Shown here piece by piece: positions 32,979 to 42,014 of a DNA stretch of 64,000 nt. Both the position numbers and the translations under genes were made by a program. How positions within the stretch are numbered: position 1 is the first letter of the stretch; the number at the start of each line of letters is the position of its first letter. The notes under the pieces were generated by a model. The model saw only the letters and a program-made list of their open reading frames with translations, had not been told where the DNA came from and made no database searches. The DNA is from a virus, in IMG/VR virus record IMGVR_UViG_3300027963_000042, positions 1 through 64,000 of that record; one strand, 5' to 3'.

Positions 32979-33629
32979 CTATTTTTTGTTTTTCCTCCTC
33001 TTTTTTGGAAATAAAGTAAAGTTATCCGGTTCATCTATTTCATTAAAGGTTATTGTGATTTCATGGCCAGATTCTCCGCTAAGTGTACTAATTTTTTTTA
33101 TGTTCCTATTAAAATCTTTAAGTCTTATAGATTCCACGTTTATCTCTGAGTTTTCATATAGCCAGTATTTTATTTCATGATAATTCTTTTCAAAAACTGA
33201 GTATCCAAATTTAGAATCACACTGGGATATTTTAATCTTAAAAGTTCTAAGTCTTTTTGAAAAAATCTCTAATGAAATCATATTATGCGGATTACCCGAT
33301 GCTACCAATCTATTTTCTAAATCCAATATAAATAAACACTTATATTCTCCTAACATAGCTGACTGGCTAGATATTCCTGATTTTTCTAATGAGTTCTTTA
33401 TACTTTCGTATGGGTCTTCTGGAGAATATACATCAACAAAACAGGATATTTCCGAAGTTTCAAAATCCCTAATTGTTCTTACCTCTAGATCTGAATGCTC
33501 TTTGAATACACCAAGTATTATATTAAGGGAATCCTGTAGTAGGATTCTTTTCTTTTGTATTTGATTTTTTTCTTCAGAAATTTTTTCTTTTAGAGACCTC
33601 ACAAAATTCCCAGATATACTTTCTGTCAT
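32979..33629 (-). CDS. Hypothetical protein
   Basis: A 216-residue protein with an N-terminal coiled coil (LKEKISEEKNQIQKKRILLQ), a mixed alpha/beta middle and a strongly basic C-terminus (FPKKRRKNKK) that could bind nucleic acid. No family recognised. It lies between adenylate kinase and the GT2 gene in the same apparent unit. Confidence 0.6.
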   Translation of the reverse strand: MTESISGNFVRSLKEKISEEKNQIQKKRILLQDSLNIILGVFKEHSDLEVRTIRDFETSEISCFVDVYSPEDPYESIKNSLEKSGISSQSAMLGEYKCLFILDLENRLVASGNPHNMISLEIFSKRLRTFKIKISQCDSKFGYSVFEKNYHEIKYWLYENSEINVESIRLKDFNRNIKKISTLSGESGHEITITFNEIDEPDNFTLFPKKRRKNKK

Positions 33630-33638
33630 GGTCTAGAT

Positions 33639-34265
33639 TTATTTTTTTGATTTCAAACCAAGTCTTTCCCTGACTTGTTTTAGCACTTTATCCTTTCCTT
33701 CGTTAGCTTCTACCTTTATAAGCTTACGACTTTTTTGATAAAAGTCTAATAATGGAAAAGTCTTCTCGTGATATTCTTTGAATCTTTTCTCAACTATTTC
33801 TTCGCTAGCATCATCTTTTCTATTCTCTTCCTTAGCTCTGCTTTTTATTCTTTCCTTAGCTACTTTATCAGGAAGATCCAAGTAAATAGCATGATTCAAA
33901 CCTAAGCCCATTCTACCTAAAAGTGAATCTAGTCTTTTTGCTTGCTTTATCGTTCTAGGAAATCCATCAAGGATAACATTAGAACTGGGATCAATTTTTT
34001 TAAGTTCAGCCCTGAGCATTTTTATCATCATATTATCAGGAAGTAGATTTCCAGCATCTATGATTTTTTTTATATCTTCATCTTTGGAATTTCTTATGAG
34101 ATCACCAGTTGACAAGTGGATAAAGTTATAGTCTTTTTTTAATTCCTTAGATAATGTTCCCTTACCTGATCCAGGTGCTCCTAAGATAACAAGGATTTTA
34201 CCCTGGTTATCAGGAAGTTGTCTTTCATTTAGTGCAAAATCTTCAAAAGTTTTTATTCTTTCCAT
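33639..34265 (-). CDS. adk: Adenylate kinase with capsid-targeting-like N-terminus
   Basis: Start at the ATG at 34265 (208 residues). Residues 1-15, MERIKTFEDFALNERQ, precede the enzyme core and match the shared peptide with an L-N-E site. The P-loop GAPGSGKGT is at residues 29-37, followed by HLSTGDLIR, VILDGFPRTIKQAKRLD and the arginine-rich lid (KERIKSRAKEENRKDDASEE). The enzyme interconverts AMP, ADP and ATP and could supply nucleotides next to NrdA, NrdB and dUTPase. The N-terminal extension is absent from ordinary adenylate kinases, so virion packaging is possible. Confidence 0.92.
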   Translation of the reverse strand: MERIKTFEDFALNERQLPDNQGKILVILGAPGSGKGTLSKELKKDYNFIHLSTGDLIRNSKDEDIKKIIDAGNLLPDNMMIKMLRAELKKIDPSSNVILDGFPRTIKQAKRLDSLLGRMGLGLNHAIYLDLPDKVAKERIKSRAKEENRKDDASEEIVEKRFKEYHEKTFPLLDFYQKSRKLIKVEANEGKDKVLKQVRERLGLKSKK

Positions 34266-34279
34266 CTTTTTAATATTTT

Positions 34280-36760
34280 TTATGATCCACAGGCGATACA
34301 ATCGTCTGGGTTGTCCAAGCTACAAACTATTCCGGATGTAAGCTCTTCCTCTGCTGCTTTGCTTAATTCCTCGCTAGTCATGCTTCCTAAGTCTATTTTC
34401 TTGGATTCAGTTTCAACGTCCTCCATTCTTTTAAGAGATTCTTTAGCTTTGGTCATATCTATCCCTAATCCTGCAATTGCATCAACAGCAGATTTAGTTC
34501 TTAGGTAGTACATACCAGTTTTAAGTCCTAGCTCCCAAGAGTGAAAATGTGCTGCCGTTAATTTAGCAGAGTTAACACCCTCAATGAATAGATTTAGAGA
34601 CTGTGACTGACAAATAAATTTACCTCTATCAGCTGACATTTGGATTAGATCCTTTTGTTTGATCTCCCATACTGTCTTATAAACTTCTCTGATCTCCTGA
34701 GGTATTTGTGGGATATTCTGAACAGATCCTTTGTGTAAGATAATAAGATTTTTCATATCCTCACTCCAAAGATCTAATGATATTAAATCCTTAACAAGGT
34801 GTTTATTAACTAAAACAAATTCTCCACTTAATGTTCTTCTCGTATAGATATTAGATGTGAAAGGTTCGAAAGCTTCGTTATTACCCATGATCTGAGCTGT
34901 TGAAGCAGTTGGCATAGGGGCTAACAATAAAGAATTTCTAGCTCCATTCTTCATAACATCCTTTCTTAATTTAGCCCAATCCCATCTTCCTGAAAGTTGC
35001 TCGTCTTTAAATCCCCAAAGATTGAATTGGAAATCACCTTTACTTAATGGTGATCCGTCAAAGGTTTCATATTTACCGTCTTTTTTAGCTAACTCCATTG
35101 AAGCTGTCATAGCTGCAAAGTATATAGTTTCGAAAACTTCCTCGTTAGTTTTCATAGCTTCCCCAGAAGTAAATGCTATTCTCATATTAGCAAAAAGATC
35201 TGCTAAGCCTTGGATACCGATACCAATTGGTCTATGTCTAAAGTTAGATTTTTTCGTCTCGGGTGTTGGATAATAATTAATATCAATAACCCTATTTAAG
35301 TTGACCGTTGTTTGATAGGCAACATCATATAATGCTTTATGATCAACCTCGCATTTACCTCTGTTAATCTTAGCAGTTCTTGCGTCTGTTGATTTTAAGA
35401 ACTTATTAACAGGTATAGAAGCTAAGTTACAAACTGCTTGCTCATCTTTATCAGTGTATTCTAATATCTCTGTACAGAGATTTGAACTTTTAATCGTTCC
35501 AAGGTTTTGTTGATTTGATTTTCTATTAGCAGCATCTTTATAAAGCATATAAGGTGTTCCAGTTTCAATCTGGGAATCAATCACTTTGGTCCAAAGTTCT
35601 CTCGCTTTAATAACCTTTCTTGCTTTACCTGCAGCTTCAGCTTCAATATAAGCTTTTTCGAATTCGTCACCGTAAAGTTCCCAGAGTCCGGGAACGTCGG
35701 AAGGAGAGAACAATGACCAATCCTCACTGGCCTTAACTCTCTTCATGAATAGATCAGAGATCCAAAGTGCTAGAAAAAGATCTCTTGCTCTTAGTTCTTC
35801 TTTACCTGTATTCTTTCTTAGGTCTAAAAAATCTTCAATGTCTGCATGCCAAGGCTCGATATAAATAGCAAAGGATCCTTTTCTTTTTCCTCCTCCTTGA
35901 TCTACATATCTTGCAGTTTCATTGAATACTTTTAGCATCGGAACGATGCCATTTGATGTACCGTTTGTTCCTTTGATATAAGAGCCTGTACTCCTAATAT
36001 TATGTATGGCCAAACCTATACCTCCAGCATTCTGTGATATGGTGGCTACATCGGTTAAAGTTTTATAAATACCTTGTATAGAATCATCAGACATTGTTAA
36101 AAGAAAACAGGAAGATAATTGGGGTTTTCTAGTACCTGCATTAAATAATGTAGGTGTAGCGTGTGTCATCATATGGGTAGATAAAAGTTCGTATGTTTTA
36201 AGAACGTTCTTTGTGTCTTCTCCCCAAATTCCAGCAGCAACTCTCATATACATGTGTTGAGGACTTTCAGCTGGCTGTCCTTTCATCTTTAAAAGATAAC
36301 TTTTCTCTAATGTTTTAAATCCAAAATATTCAAAATTAAAATCCCTTTCATGTATAATACCACCATCAAACTTCTGTTTGTTTTTCATAACAGAGCTATA
36401 GGTTTCTTCGTTGATTAAACCTGCAGGTTGATTAGTTTCTGGATCTATGTAAGAATATAGATCTTGAATTGTTTCCGAGAATTTTTTCTTAGTTGATTTG
36501 TGTAATTTAGATACCGCAATTCTAGATGCCAATACCGAATAGTCCGGATGTTTTGGTATTAAAGAAGCTGCTGTTTCTGCTGCAAGATTATCTAGTTCAT
36601 CTGTTGTAATACCGTCATAAATTCCTGCAATTACTTTTTGTGCGATTTCAATCGGATCAATATAATCCCCATTTAGACCATAAGTCATTTTTCTTACTCT
36701 GTTTGATATCTTCTCGAATCTCACGGGCTCTTTCGAACCATCCCTTTTTATTACCTGCAT
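34280..36760 (-). CDS. nrdA: Ribonucleoside-diphosphate reductase large subunit, class Ia
   Basis: An 826-residue protein. It begins with an ATP-cone (MQVIKRDGSKEPVRFEKISN). The radical-site motifs are present: LSSCFLLTMSDD (redox Cys), IKSSNLCTEILEYTD (active-site Cys and Glu) and MPTASTAQIMGNNE. The C-terminal redox pair is DDCIACGS. It reduces ribonucleotides to deoxyribonucleotides with NrdB, whose gene lies 22 bp upstream. The ATP-cone implies allosteric control by ATP/dATP. The enzyme is complete. Confidence 0.96.
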   Translation of the reverse strand: MQVIKRDGSKEPVRFEKISNRVRKMTYGLNGDYIDPIEIAQKVIAGIYDGITTDELDNLAAETAASLIPKHPDYSVLASRIAVSKLHKSTKKKFSETIQDLYSYIDPETNQPAGLINEETYSSVMKNKQKFDGGIIHERDFNFEYFGFKTLEKSYLLKMKGQPAESPQHMYMRVAAGIWGEDTKNVLKTYELLSTHMMTHATPTLFNAGTRKPQLSSCFLLTMSDDSIQGIYKTLTDVATISQNAGGIGLAIHNIRSTGSYIKGTNGTSNGIVPMLKVFNETARYVDQGGGKRKGSFAIYIEPWHADIEDFLDLRKNTGKEELRARDLFLALWISDLFMKRVKASEDWSLFSPSDVPGLWELYGDEFEKAYIEAEAAGKARKVIKARELWTKVIDSQIETGTPYMLYKDAANRKSNQQNLGTIKSSNLCTEILEYTDKDEQAVCNLASIPVNKFLKSTDARTAKINRGKCEVDHKALYDVAYQTTVNLNRVIDINYYPTPETKKSNFRHRPIGIGIQGLADLFANMRIAFTSGEAMKTNEEVFETIYFAAMTASMELAKKDGKYETFDGSPLSKGDFQFNLWGFKDEQLSGRWDWAKLRKDVMKNGARNSLLLAPMPTASTAQIMGNNEAFEPFTSNIYTRRTLSGEFVLVNKHLVKDLISLDLWSEDMKNLIILHKGSVQNIPQIPQEIREVYKTVWEIKQKDLIQMSADRGKFICQSQSLNLFIEGVNSAKLTAAHFHSWELGLKTGMYYLRTKSAVDAIAGLGIDMTKAKESLKRMEDVETESKKIDLGSMTSEELSKAAEEELTSGIVCSLDNPDDCIACGS

Positions 36761-36782
36761 TTTTTAGTTTAATTATTTTTAT

Positions 36783-37766
36783 TTAGAAGTCTGTGTCGAA
36801 GTCGAACGAATCTTCTGATTTGTTCATTACCCCTGATTTTTGATACTCGCCAACTCTTTTTTCAAAGAAGTTAGTTTTCCCCTGTAGTGAAATGTTTGCC
36901 ATGAAATCGAAAGGATTTTCTACATTGTATACTCTAGAACATCCTAAATCCATAAGCAATCTATCAGCTACAAACTCAAGATATTGTTTCATCAAATCCG
37001 AATTCATTCCTATTAATCTAACTGGAAGTGATTCGGTAATGAACTCTTTTTCAATTTCTAGAGCGCTCATAATAATTTCTTTGATTCTCTCCTCCGAAAC
37101 TTTATTTGATAAATGATTGTTATGCAGCATAACAGCAAAATCCGTGTGCATTCCTTCGTCTCTCGAGATTAGCTCATTAGAGAAAGATAGACCTGGCATA
37201 AGCCCTCTTTTCTTTAACCAGAAAATAGAACAGAAAGATCCACTAAAGAAAATACCTTCCACTGCGGCAAACGCCACGACTCTTTCTTGAAAGTGCGGGG
37301 AGTCTATCCATTTAAGTGCCCACTCAGCTTTTTTCTTAACAGCAGGAATAGTATCGATTGCATGGAGAAGAGTGCTTTTTTCTTCCGGATCTTGAATATA
37401 TGTGTCAATTAAAAGAGAATAAGTCTCTGAGTGTATATTCTCCATCATTATTTGGAAACTATAAAAGAACTTTGCCTCAGTGTATTGAACTTCAGACAAA
37501 AAGTTCTCAGCCAGATTTTCATTTACTATACCATCGGAAGCTGCAAAGAAAGCTAAAACGTTCTTGATGAAATATCTCTCGTCGTCGCTTAATCTGTTTC
37601 TCCAATCGTTTAAATCCTGAGCTAGGTCAATTTCCTCCGCTGTCCATATGCAAGCTTGTTGTTGTTTATACATCTGCCAGATGTCGTGGTGCTCTATTGG
37701 AAATAAAACAAACCTATCTGGGTTTTCTTGCAGAATAGGCTCAGGTATAGAATAAAAATCTTTCAT
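36783..37766 (-). CDS. nrdB: Ribonucleoside-diphosphate reductase small subunit, class Ia
   Basis: A 327-residue ferritin-like protein. Metal ligands lie in [28 protein letters not shown] and [14 protein letters not shown]. The radical tyrosine fits FFYSFQ, as in eukaryote-type R2 proteins, which the [14 protein letters not shown] block also resembles. It generates the tyrosyl radical needed by NrdA, encoded directly downstream. Confidence 0.96.
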   Translation of the reverse strand: MKDFYSIPEPILQENPDRFVLFPIEHHDIWQMYKQQQACIWTAEEIDLAQDLNDWRNRLSDDERYFIKNVLAFFAASDGIVNENLAENFLSEVQYTEAKFFYSFQIMMENIHSETYSLLIDTYIQDPEEKSTLLHAIDTIPAVKKKAEWALKWIDSPHFQERVVAFAAVEGIFFSGSFCSIFWLKKRGLMPGLSFSNELISRDEGMHTDFAVMLHNNHLSNKVSEERIKEIIMSALEIEKEFITESLPVRLIGMNSDLMKQYLEFVADRLLMDLGCSRVYNVENPFDFMANISLQGKTNFFEKRVGEYQKSGVMNKSEDSFDFDTDF

Positions 37767-37783
37767 GTTTTTAATTAGTTTTT

Positions 37784-38263
37784 TTAATAATTGTTTTCTT
37801 GTCTTCTGATATTTTCTTTATTCTTACTTAAATAATAATTATAAAGCTCATCTGCGGTCATACCAACAGAGACCATCATATTAAATAAGAAATGCTGAAT
37901 ATCAACCAGCTCCATTTTAAGTTCTTTAACATCTTCTGGAGACAGGTCAGATACCTTCATGGAATAAGCTTTCTTGTGATTACTTTTCCATGGCTTCCAA
38001 ACTGCGTTACCAATCGATGTTTCTCCATTATTAGAAACACCGCCTAGAGCGTCATATGCTTCCGATATTTCATCATCTATTGCTCTGGTGTTCCAGAGCC
38101 AAAAGTCTTTAATCTCTCCTAAAGAAAGATTTGCGAAATCGTAACCATAGACTTTCTCCTGGGTGTTCTTTTGGAGTGTCATTAATGTGCCCAAGTGATG
38201 CGTGGACTTTACGTAGTCGTCCTCAACGGGAAGATCTTTGCATTGATTGTCTGTATTTGCCAT
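37784..38263 (-). CDS. Dimeric dUTPase / all-alpha NTP pyrophosphatase
   Basis: A 159-residue all-alpha protein. [14 protein letters not shown] and [19 protein letters not shown] give the paired E-x-x-D / E-x-x-D metal motifs of the dUTPase_2 family, and the end [16 protein letters not shown] matches its conserved K-x-x-x-N-x-x-R-Q tail. It would convert dUTP to dUMP, limiting uracil in DNA and feeding pyrimidine synthesis. It is the first gene of the dUTPase-NrdB-NrdA-adenylate kinase series, with a GATATATA box 53 nt upstream. Confidence 0.85.
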   Translation of the reverse strand: MANTDNQCKDLPVEDDYVKSTHHLGTLMTLQKNTQEKVYGYDFANLSLGEIKDFWLWNTRAIDDEISEAYDALGGVSNNGETSIGNAVWKPWKSNHKKAYSMKVSDLSPEDVKELKMELVDIQHFLFNMMVSVGMTADELYNYYLSKNKENIRRQENNY

Positions 38264-38316
38264 ATTTGTGATTTTTGACTAGGTTTTTTTGTCTATGCCT
38301 CCACCACCGGGTTTTT

Positions 38317-38324
38317 TATATATC
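38317..38324 (-). promoter_or_regulatory. GATATATA motif, candidate phage promoter
   Basis: GATATATA 53 nt before the dUTPase start, in the 100-bp gap after the polymerase N-part. The farthest from a start among the copies, and linked to metabolic rather than virion genes. Confidence 0.3.
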
Positions 38325-38363
38325 GATCTGTTTCCGGGGACAGGGGCTTGACGTGATTTATTT

Positions 38364-39764
38364 TTATATTTTGCCTATCTTTTTTTTCAGCTGATCGATT
38401 TCATATTCTAACTCTAACATTCGGTCCTTAGTTTTACGACGTTTACCGTACAAATCCTTAATAATTATTTTAAGTATAGGATCTTCTTCATCGGAAGCAA
38501 AGCATGCCCCGGAGGCAGTTCTAATCCAATCGTCTTTGGGATTTACTGGATTTTTACCTCTATATGCTTCAGGCGAAATGTTCCACTGAACCATTGTATT
38601 TGGGTATAGCGATGCAAAGTCATAGCAGGCTACCCATTCATGTAATCCTTTTATAGGTTCTTTAACATATCCACCCGCAAACTTGACGTGTACCTCCTCT
38701 CTTTTTTCCACGACAAATAGCTGTTTACGGTCTAAAAACTTTCTAAGCATTAATACTTCCGTCGACCAAACAGGGGAAAGGCATCGATTTATCTCCACTC
38801 CGCTAATCATAGCGATTTTAAAGAAAGTCTGCATGGTCTTTAACTTCTGATCAATATAATGTACTAAAGCACAGTCAACTACGTTATAGTAAATAAAGTC
38901 CTCGAAGTTTGACTGGTAAAGGTCTCGGAGGGTTCCGTTATATTCAATCTTTTTAAGTCCTATTGCTTTGTCTGCTACGTAGTCCAATCTATTGCTTTCT
39001 TTAATCTTGATAACTCGGTCCCACTTCTTGTAGATTTCTAAGTAGTCAAACATTAATAGATGAACCGGAAGCTGTTGCTTCCCTATAAGGTATCCCCCAG
39101 GTGAAATAATTTTTGGATCAATCCCAAGCTTCTTCGCTCTGTTAATAAGATAAGGCCAGTCATATCCTAGCCAGTTCCATCCTGTCATAACCGGCATTTT
39201 AGGTCCAAGTTCTTTAAAGAATGTATACATCATATCATATTCGGTCTCGAACTGTTTATATTTAAAGGACCATTCATCTCCAAACTTCTTGAAATATTCG
39301 TTGGTTTTCTTATAGATATTAGCTTGTTGTTCTGGTGTCAATGGATCTAGCCCTAAAACTATCAATTTACATTTGTCTGTTGCAATACCTATTGATAGAA
39401 CACGATTTTTAGCATTCTCTGTGTCTAGTGCTGCTGCCATATCTTCGGTTATCTCAACCTCAATATCGACAAAGTATTTCTTAGGGTTTTGATATACCCA
39501 AAGCGGGGCTGTTAATTCAGGATCTGCTTCGATTAGAATCTGAGCCATCCTATATTTGTCGTATTTTTGAGTTTTTAGTTTCTTTACCGAATCACCTGTC
39601 CAGGTTTTCCATTCTTTATCCTTAGAAGAATTACTGGGGCTGCACTTTTCCCAAACGAATCTTTCTGATTCCGGAATGGGTACATCTAGGAAAGCTAGGT
39701 CGCCTTCTTCTGTGAAATGTGATACTTTAAGATATTCCCCTCTGTTCTCAATGTCTACGATCAT
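38364..39764 (-). CDS. 43: DNA polymerase B N-terminal part (exonuclease and motif A)
   Basis: A 466-residue protein. Exonuclease motifs are YFVDIEVEITED, TGWNWLGYDWPYLIN and YYNVVDCALVHYID. Polymerase motif A is ACYDFASLYPNTMVQW. The chain ends in a charged helix (MLELEYEIDQLKKKIGKI) before motif B. Motifs B and C are on two other polypeptides 16-19 kb away. The complete enzyme would therefore consist of this 466-residue subunit plus a trans-spliced chain of about 382 residues. The fragment at 21374 also begins with a charged helix, so the two ends may pair. Splitting of gp43 is known in other T4-related phages. Confidence 0.92.
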   Translation of the reverse strand: MIVDIENRGEYLKVSHFTEEGDLAFLDVPIPESERFVWEKCSPSNSSKDKEWKTWTGDSVKKLKTQKYDKYRMAQILIEADPELTAPLWVYQNPKKYFVDIEVEITEDMAAALDTENAKNRVLSIGIATDKCKLIVLGLDPLTPEQQANIYKKTNEYFKKFGDEWSFKYKQFETEYDMMYTFFKELGPKMPVMTGWNWLGYDWPYLINRAKKLGIDPKIISPGGYLIGKQQLPVHLLMFDYLEIYKKWDRVIKIKESNRLDYVADKAIGLKKIEYNGTLRDLYQSNFEDFIYYNVVDCALVHYIDQKLKTMQTFFKIAMISGVEINRCLSPVWSTEVLMLRKFLDRKQLFVVEKREEVHVKFAGGYVKEPIKGLHEWVACYDFASLYPNTMVQWNISPEAYRGKNPVNPKDDWIRTASGACFASDEEDPILKIIIKDLYGKRRKTKDRMLELEYEIDQLKKKIGKI

Positions 39765-39833
39765 TTTTTTTATTTACGTATGTTTTATACCAATACCATC
39801 TTTTTATTTCGATCTTTACTTAAGTTTCATGAA

Positions 39834-39841
39834 GATATATA
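39834..39841 (+). promoter_or_regulatory. GATATATA motif on the plus strand, candidate phage promoter
   Basis: GATATATA 5 nt before the ATG at 39847. This is the only plus-strand copy noted and it precedes a plus-strand gene with the targeting-like peptide, which supports a link between box and peptide. It also argues for the start at 39847 over the ATG at 39829. Confidence 0.45.
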
Positions 39842-39846
39842 AAAAT

Positions 39847-40152
39847 ATGAAGAATTTAAAAAACATTTCCCAATTTATTAATGAGTGGCTTGATTCACCG
39901 GGTAGTATCGACGTTCCTGGTCAGAATTCGGAAATTAGAGTCAATTCTAGAAATTACAAAACACAGAATCAGCAGCTTCCCGAAGTTGTTGATGCTATGT
40001 TCGAGGCAGCATATTTTCACGATTTTCTAGACGAAGAGGGTAAATCGGAAAAATTCAATAAATTTTTAGGCGAGGGTAAAAAATCAGGTGCTCAGGTAAC
40101 AAGCTATATAAAAGACTCTTTTAAAGACAAGGCATCTAAAAAGAGGGATTAA
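39847..40152 (+). CDS. Unknown protein with capsid-targeting-like N-terminus
   Basis: A 101-residue plus-strand protein starting MKNLKNISQFINEWLDSPGS: basic, hydrophobic, aromatic, then I-N-E/W. An in-frame ATG six codons upstream lies before the GATATATA box and is rejected. The C-terminal half is charged and helical (SYIKDSFKDKASKKRD). No family recognised. It is followed by the M28-like peptidase gene, probably in the same transcript. Confidence 0.62.
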   Translation: MKNLKNISQFINEWLDSPGSIDVPGQNSEIRVNSRNYKTQNQQLPEVVDAMFEAAYFHDFLDEEGKSEKFNKFLGEGKKSGAQVTSYIKDSFKDKASKKRD

Positions 40153-40199
40153 TTTTTTTATATCCGCATTAAAACATTAGATTTGTAAGAAAAAACAAT

Positions 40200-41198
40200 A
40201 TGTACTCAAAAATATATGACTTTTGTAAGGTCAAAAATTTAGGAAATTGCTACAGAAACGGTGAAACCCCAACGCCAAGGGTAAACTTCATATTAGATCT
40301 TTGCGATCAAATGGGGCTTAAATACGAGTTGGATATTTTCGCAGACAACAGATCTAGTGCTGGTGATGATATGACAATGAGGGATTTCCGCTACATACTA
40401 GATACCCTGTCACCCGATAAAAGAAAGGATGCACTGGATCTATATAAAGAATTCACCCAAAAGGTAAAAGATCTTGACACCGACTTTGAAAATTCGGGTC
40501 TAGAGGATGATGATTCTGCTATCGATTTCCACGAGGAAAAATATTACCAGCTGGAAGATGAATACTCTGAAAAATTAAAAGGAATTGCAGGAGAGATAAA
40601 AAAAGGTGTTAATAACTACTTCAATATAGTTCTTCCTGGAACATCAGATAAATTTGTTGTAGCACATCACGATATAGTAAATAAAGATTCTGATAATGCC
40701 AATGACAATTCTTGCTCAGTTATAAACGCTTTAATGATCAAGAAACTAAGACCTGAGGTAAACGTGGTTATATTAGACGGAGAGGAATTCGGAGGTATAG
40801 GATCTAATCAATTAGCAGAAAGAATTAAAGCAGGTGATTTCAAATGTAAATGGGTGCTTAACCTAGAGCTAACTGGTAAGGGCGGAAAAAGCTTCTTCGT
40901 TGGAGCTATGGGAACACCTTTAACAGATTGGATCGCAAATAGATTTGAATGCCCAATCGTAAATGTGCCATTCAATGATTCAGTGATATTTAAGAAATAT
41001 GGAATAAATAGCACTGTGATTAATCCTCTTCCTGTAACAGATGAAAAAAGCCCGGTTATAAATAAGGATGGTGAATATTTAAACTTTAAAATGCTATTCA
41101 ACTGTCACAAAATGACAGACTCAGTAGACAGCATTGATCCAAAAGATATGGAAGAATTCGTTAATGAAGTTTGTTTAAAAATAATAGACGAAGCTTGA
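40200..41198 (+). CDS. M28-family zinc aminopeptidase-like protein
   Basis: A 332-residue plus-strand protein. Residues about 150-330 show the M28 co-catalytic zinc pattern: FVVAHHDIVNK (His), SDNANDNSCSV (bridging Asp), VVILDGEEFGGIGSNQ (Glu-Glu), LNLELTGKGG and a final His in LFNCHKMTDSVDSID. The N-terminal 140 residues are charged and unusual for the family. It may process peptides or phage proteins; no export signal is seen. The next small frame overlaps its stop by two bases. Confidence 0.78.
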   Translation: MYSKIYDFCKVKNLGNCYRNGETPTPRVNFILDLCDQMGLKYELDIFADNRSSAGDDMTMRDFRYILDTLSPDKRKDALDLYKEFTQKVKDLDTDFENSGLEDDDSAIDFHEEKYYQLEDEYSEKLKGIAGEIKKGVNNYFNIVLPGTSDKFVVAHHDIVNKDSDNANDNSCSVINALMIKKLRPEVNVVILDGEEFGGIGSNQLAERIKAGDFKCKWVLNLELTGKGGKSFFVGAMGTPLTDWIANRFECPIVNVPFNDSVIFKKYGINSTVINPLPVTDEKSPVINKDGEYLNFKMLFNCHKMTDSVDSIDPKDMEEFVNEVCLKIIDEA

Positions 41199-41299
41199 GA
41201 CGTATAAAACTATTTGAAGAATTTATTGAGTATGTTATGCCGGTAAAAAAGCGTAACATGAAAAGCATAGTCATTATACCTAATTGGAAGGTCTATTAA
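41195..41299 (+). CDS. 34-residue protein with capsid-targeting-like N-terminus
   Basis: A TTG start overlapping the peptidase stop (TTGA) opens a frame that begins RRIKLFEEFIEYVMPVKKRN and ends IIPNWKVY. The first ten residues are among the closest matches to the shared peptide and to T4 MKTYQEFIAE. The gene would consist of little more than the peptide, so it could be a carrier, competitor or remnant. The non-ATG start lowers confidence. Confidence 0.4.
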   Translation: MRRIKLFEEFIEYVMPVKKRNMKSIVIIPNWKVY

Positions 41300-41532
41300 T
41301 AGACAGAAAACCCTTGTTCAATTTCAAACTTATCCACATCTCTACCGACTATGAATTTTCCAACTAAATTATTATCCCTTTCTATTCTCATTCCAGCTAG
41401 TTCCAATTCTTCACCTATATTTATTAATGGTGAAAGCTTAACATAGTTTGCAGGTCCTCTTCGTTCATACATAGCTACTTTAAGACTTGCTTGTAAAATT
41501 GCGGCTATTAATTTTCTTTTTTCAATTTCCAT
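41296..41532 (-). CDS. Hypothetical small protein
   Basis: A 78-residue protein (MEIEKRKLIAAILQASLKVA), mixed alpha/beta, no recognised motif. Its stop region overlaps convergently with the 34-residue plus-strand frame. The 86-bp gap downstream of the glycosylase gene holds nothing clear. Confidence 0.5.
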   Translation of the reverse strand: MEIEKRKLIAAILQASLKVAMYERRGPANYVKLSPLINIGEELELAGMRIERDNNLVGKFIVGRDVDKFEIEQGFSVY

Positions 41533-41618
41533 TTAATACTATTTTACTTATCTTATTGATTTTGTAGTATTTTGTTTCACTTTGAAACTTAAAGGTAAAT
41601 TCTGTATAAAATTTCTTC

Positions 41619-42014
41619 TTATTTTATTTTTATAGAATCTAAATAAATTATTAATTTCTTATCTGTCGGTTCAACCGACAGATTTTTTTTAACAAAGATT
41701 TCCCAAGAGTCCCTTCCATATTTACCTATTCCTGGAAGCTCTATAGCATCATTAAATCCATCAACCCATTTCTGACTTAACTTTATTATCCGGGATGCTT
41801 TTACATTCTGAAATCCGGTTGTTTTTATGACCGCTGCCAGCCTTTCTGGATCACACCCAATAGTAGATATGGGCGTCGGGATAAGTTCAAATACGGAGCT
41901 TAAAATCGGTCTTACTTGCTTATTATTTGTTTGATTTAATAGAATACAACAAACCATCATTTTCCATGGCTCTTTCAGATAATCCTCCTGTATTAGTATC
42001 TCTCTTTCCTCCAT
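41619..42014 (-). CDS. HhH-GPD DNA glycosylase, MBD4-like
   Basis: A 131-residue protein. KEPWKMMVCCILLNQTNNKQ, the helix-hairpin-helix AIELPGIGKYGRDSWEIF and VEPTDKKLIIYL with its catalytic Asp closely follow the glycosylase domain of MBD4, which removes T or 5-hydroxymethyl-U opposite G. It is short but covers the catalytic domain. Its start overlaps the stop of the Fpg/Nei-like gene (TAATG). If the phage uses modified cytosine, deamination would create the mismatches this enzyme repairs. Confidence 0.8.
   Translation of the reverse strand: MEEREILIQEDYLKEPWKMMVCCILLNQTNNKQVRPILSSVFELIPTPISTIGCDPERLAAVIKTTGFQNVKASRIIKLSQKWVDGFNDAIELPGIGKYGRDSWEIFVKKNLSVEPTDKKLIIYLDSIKIK

Noticed and set aside
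37784-38263. MazG-type (p)ppGpp or general NTP pyrophosphatase
   Set aside because: The spacing of metal motifs and the K-x-x-x-N-x-x-R-Q tail fit dimeric dUTPase better, and the gene heads the deoxynucleotide operon.
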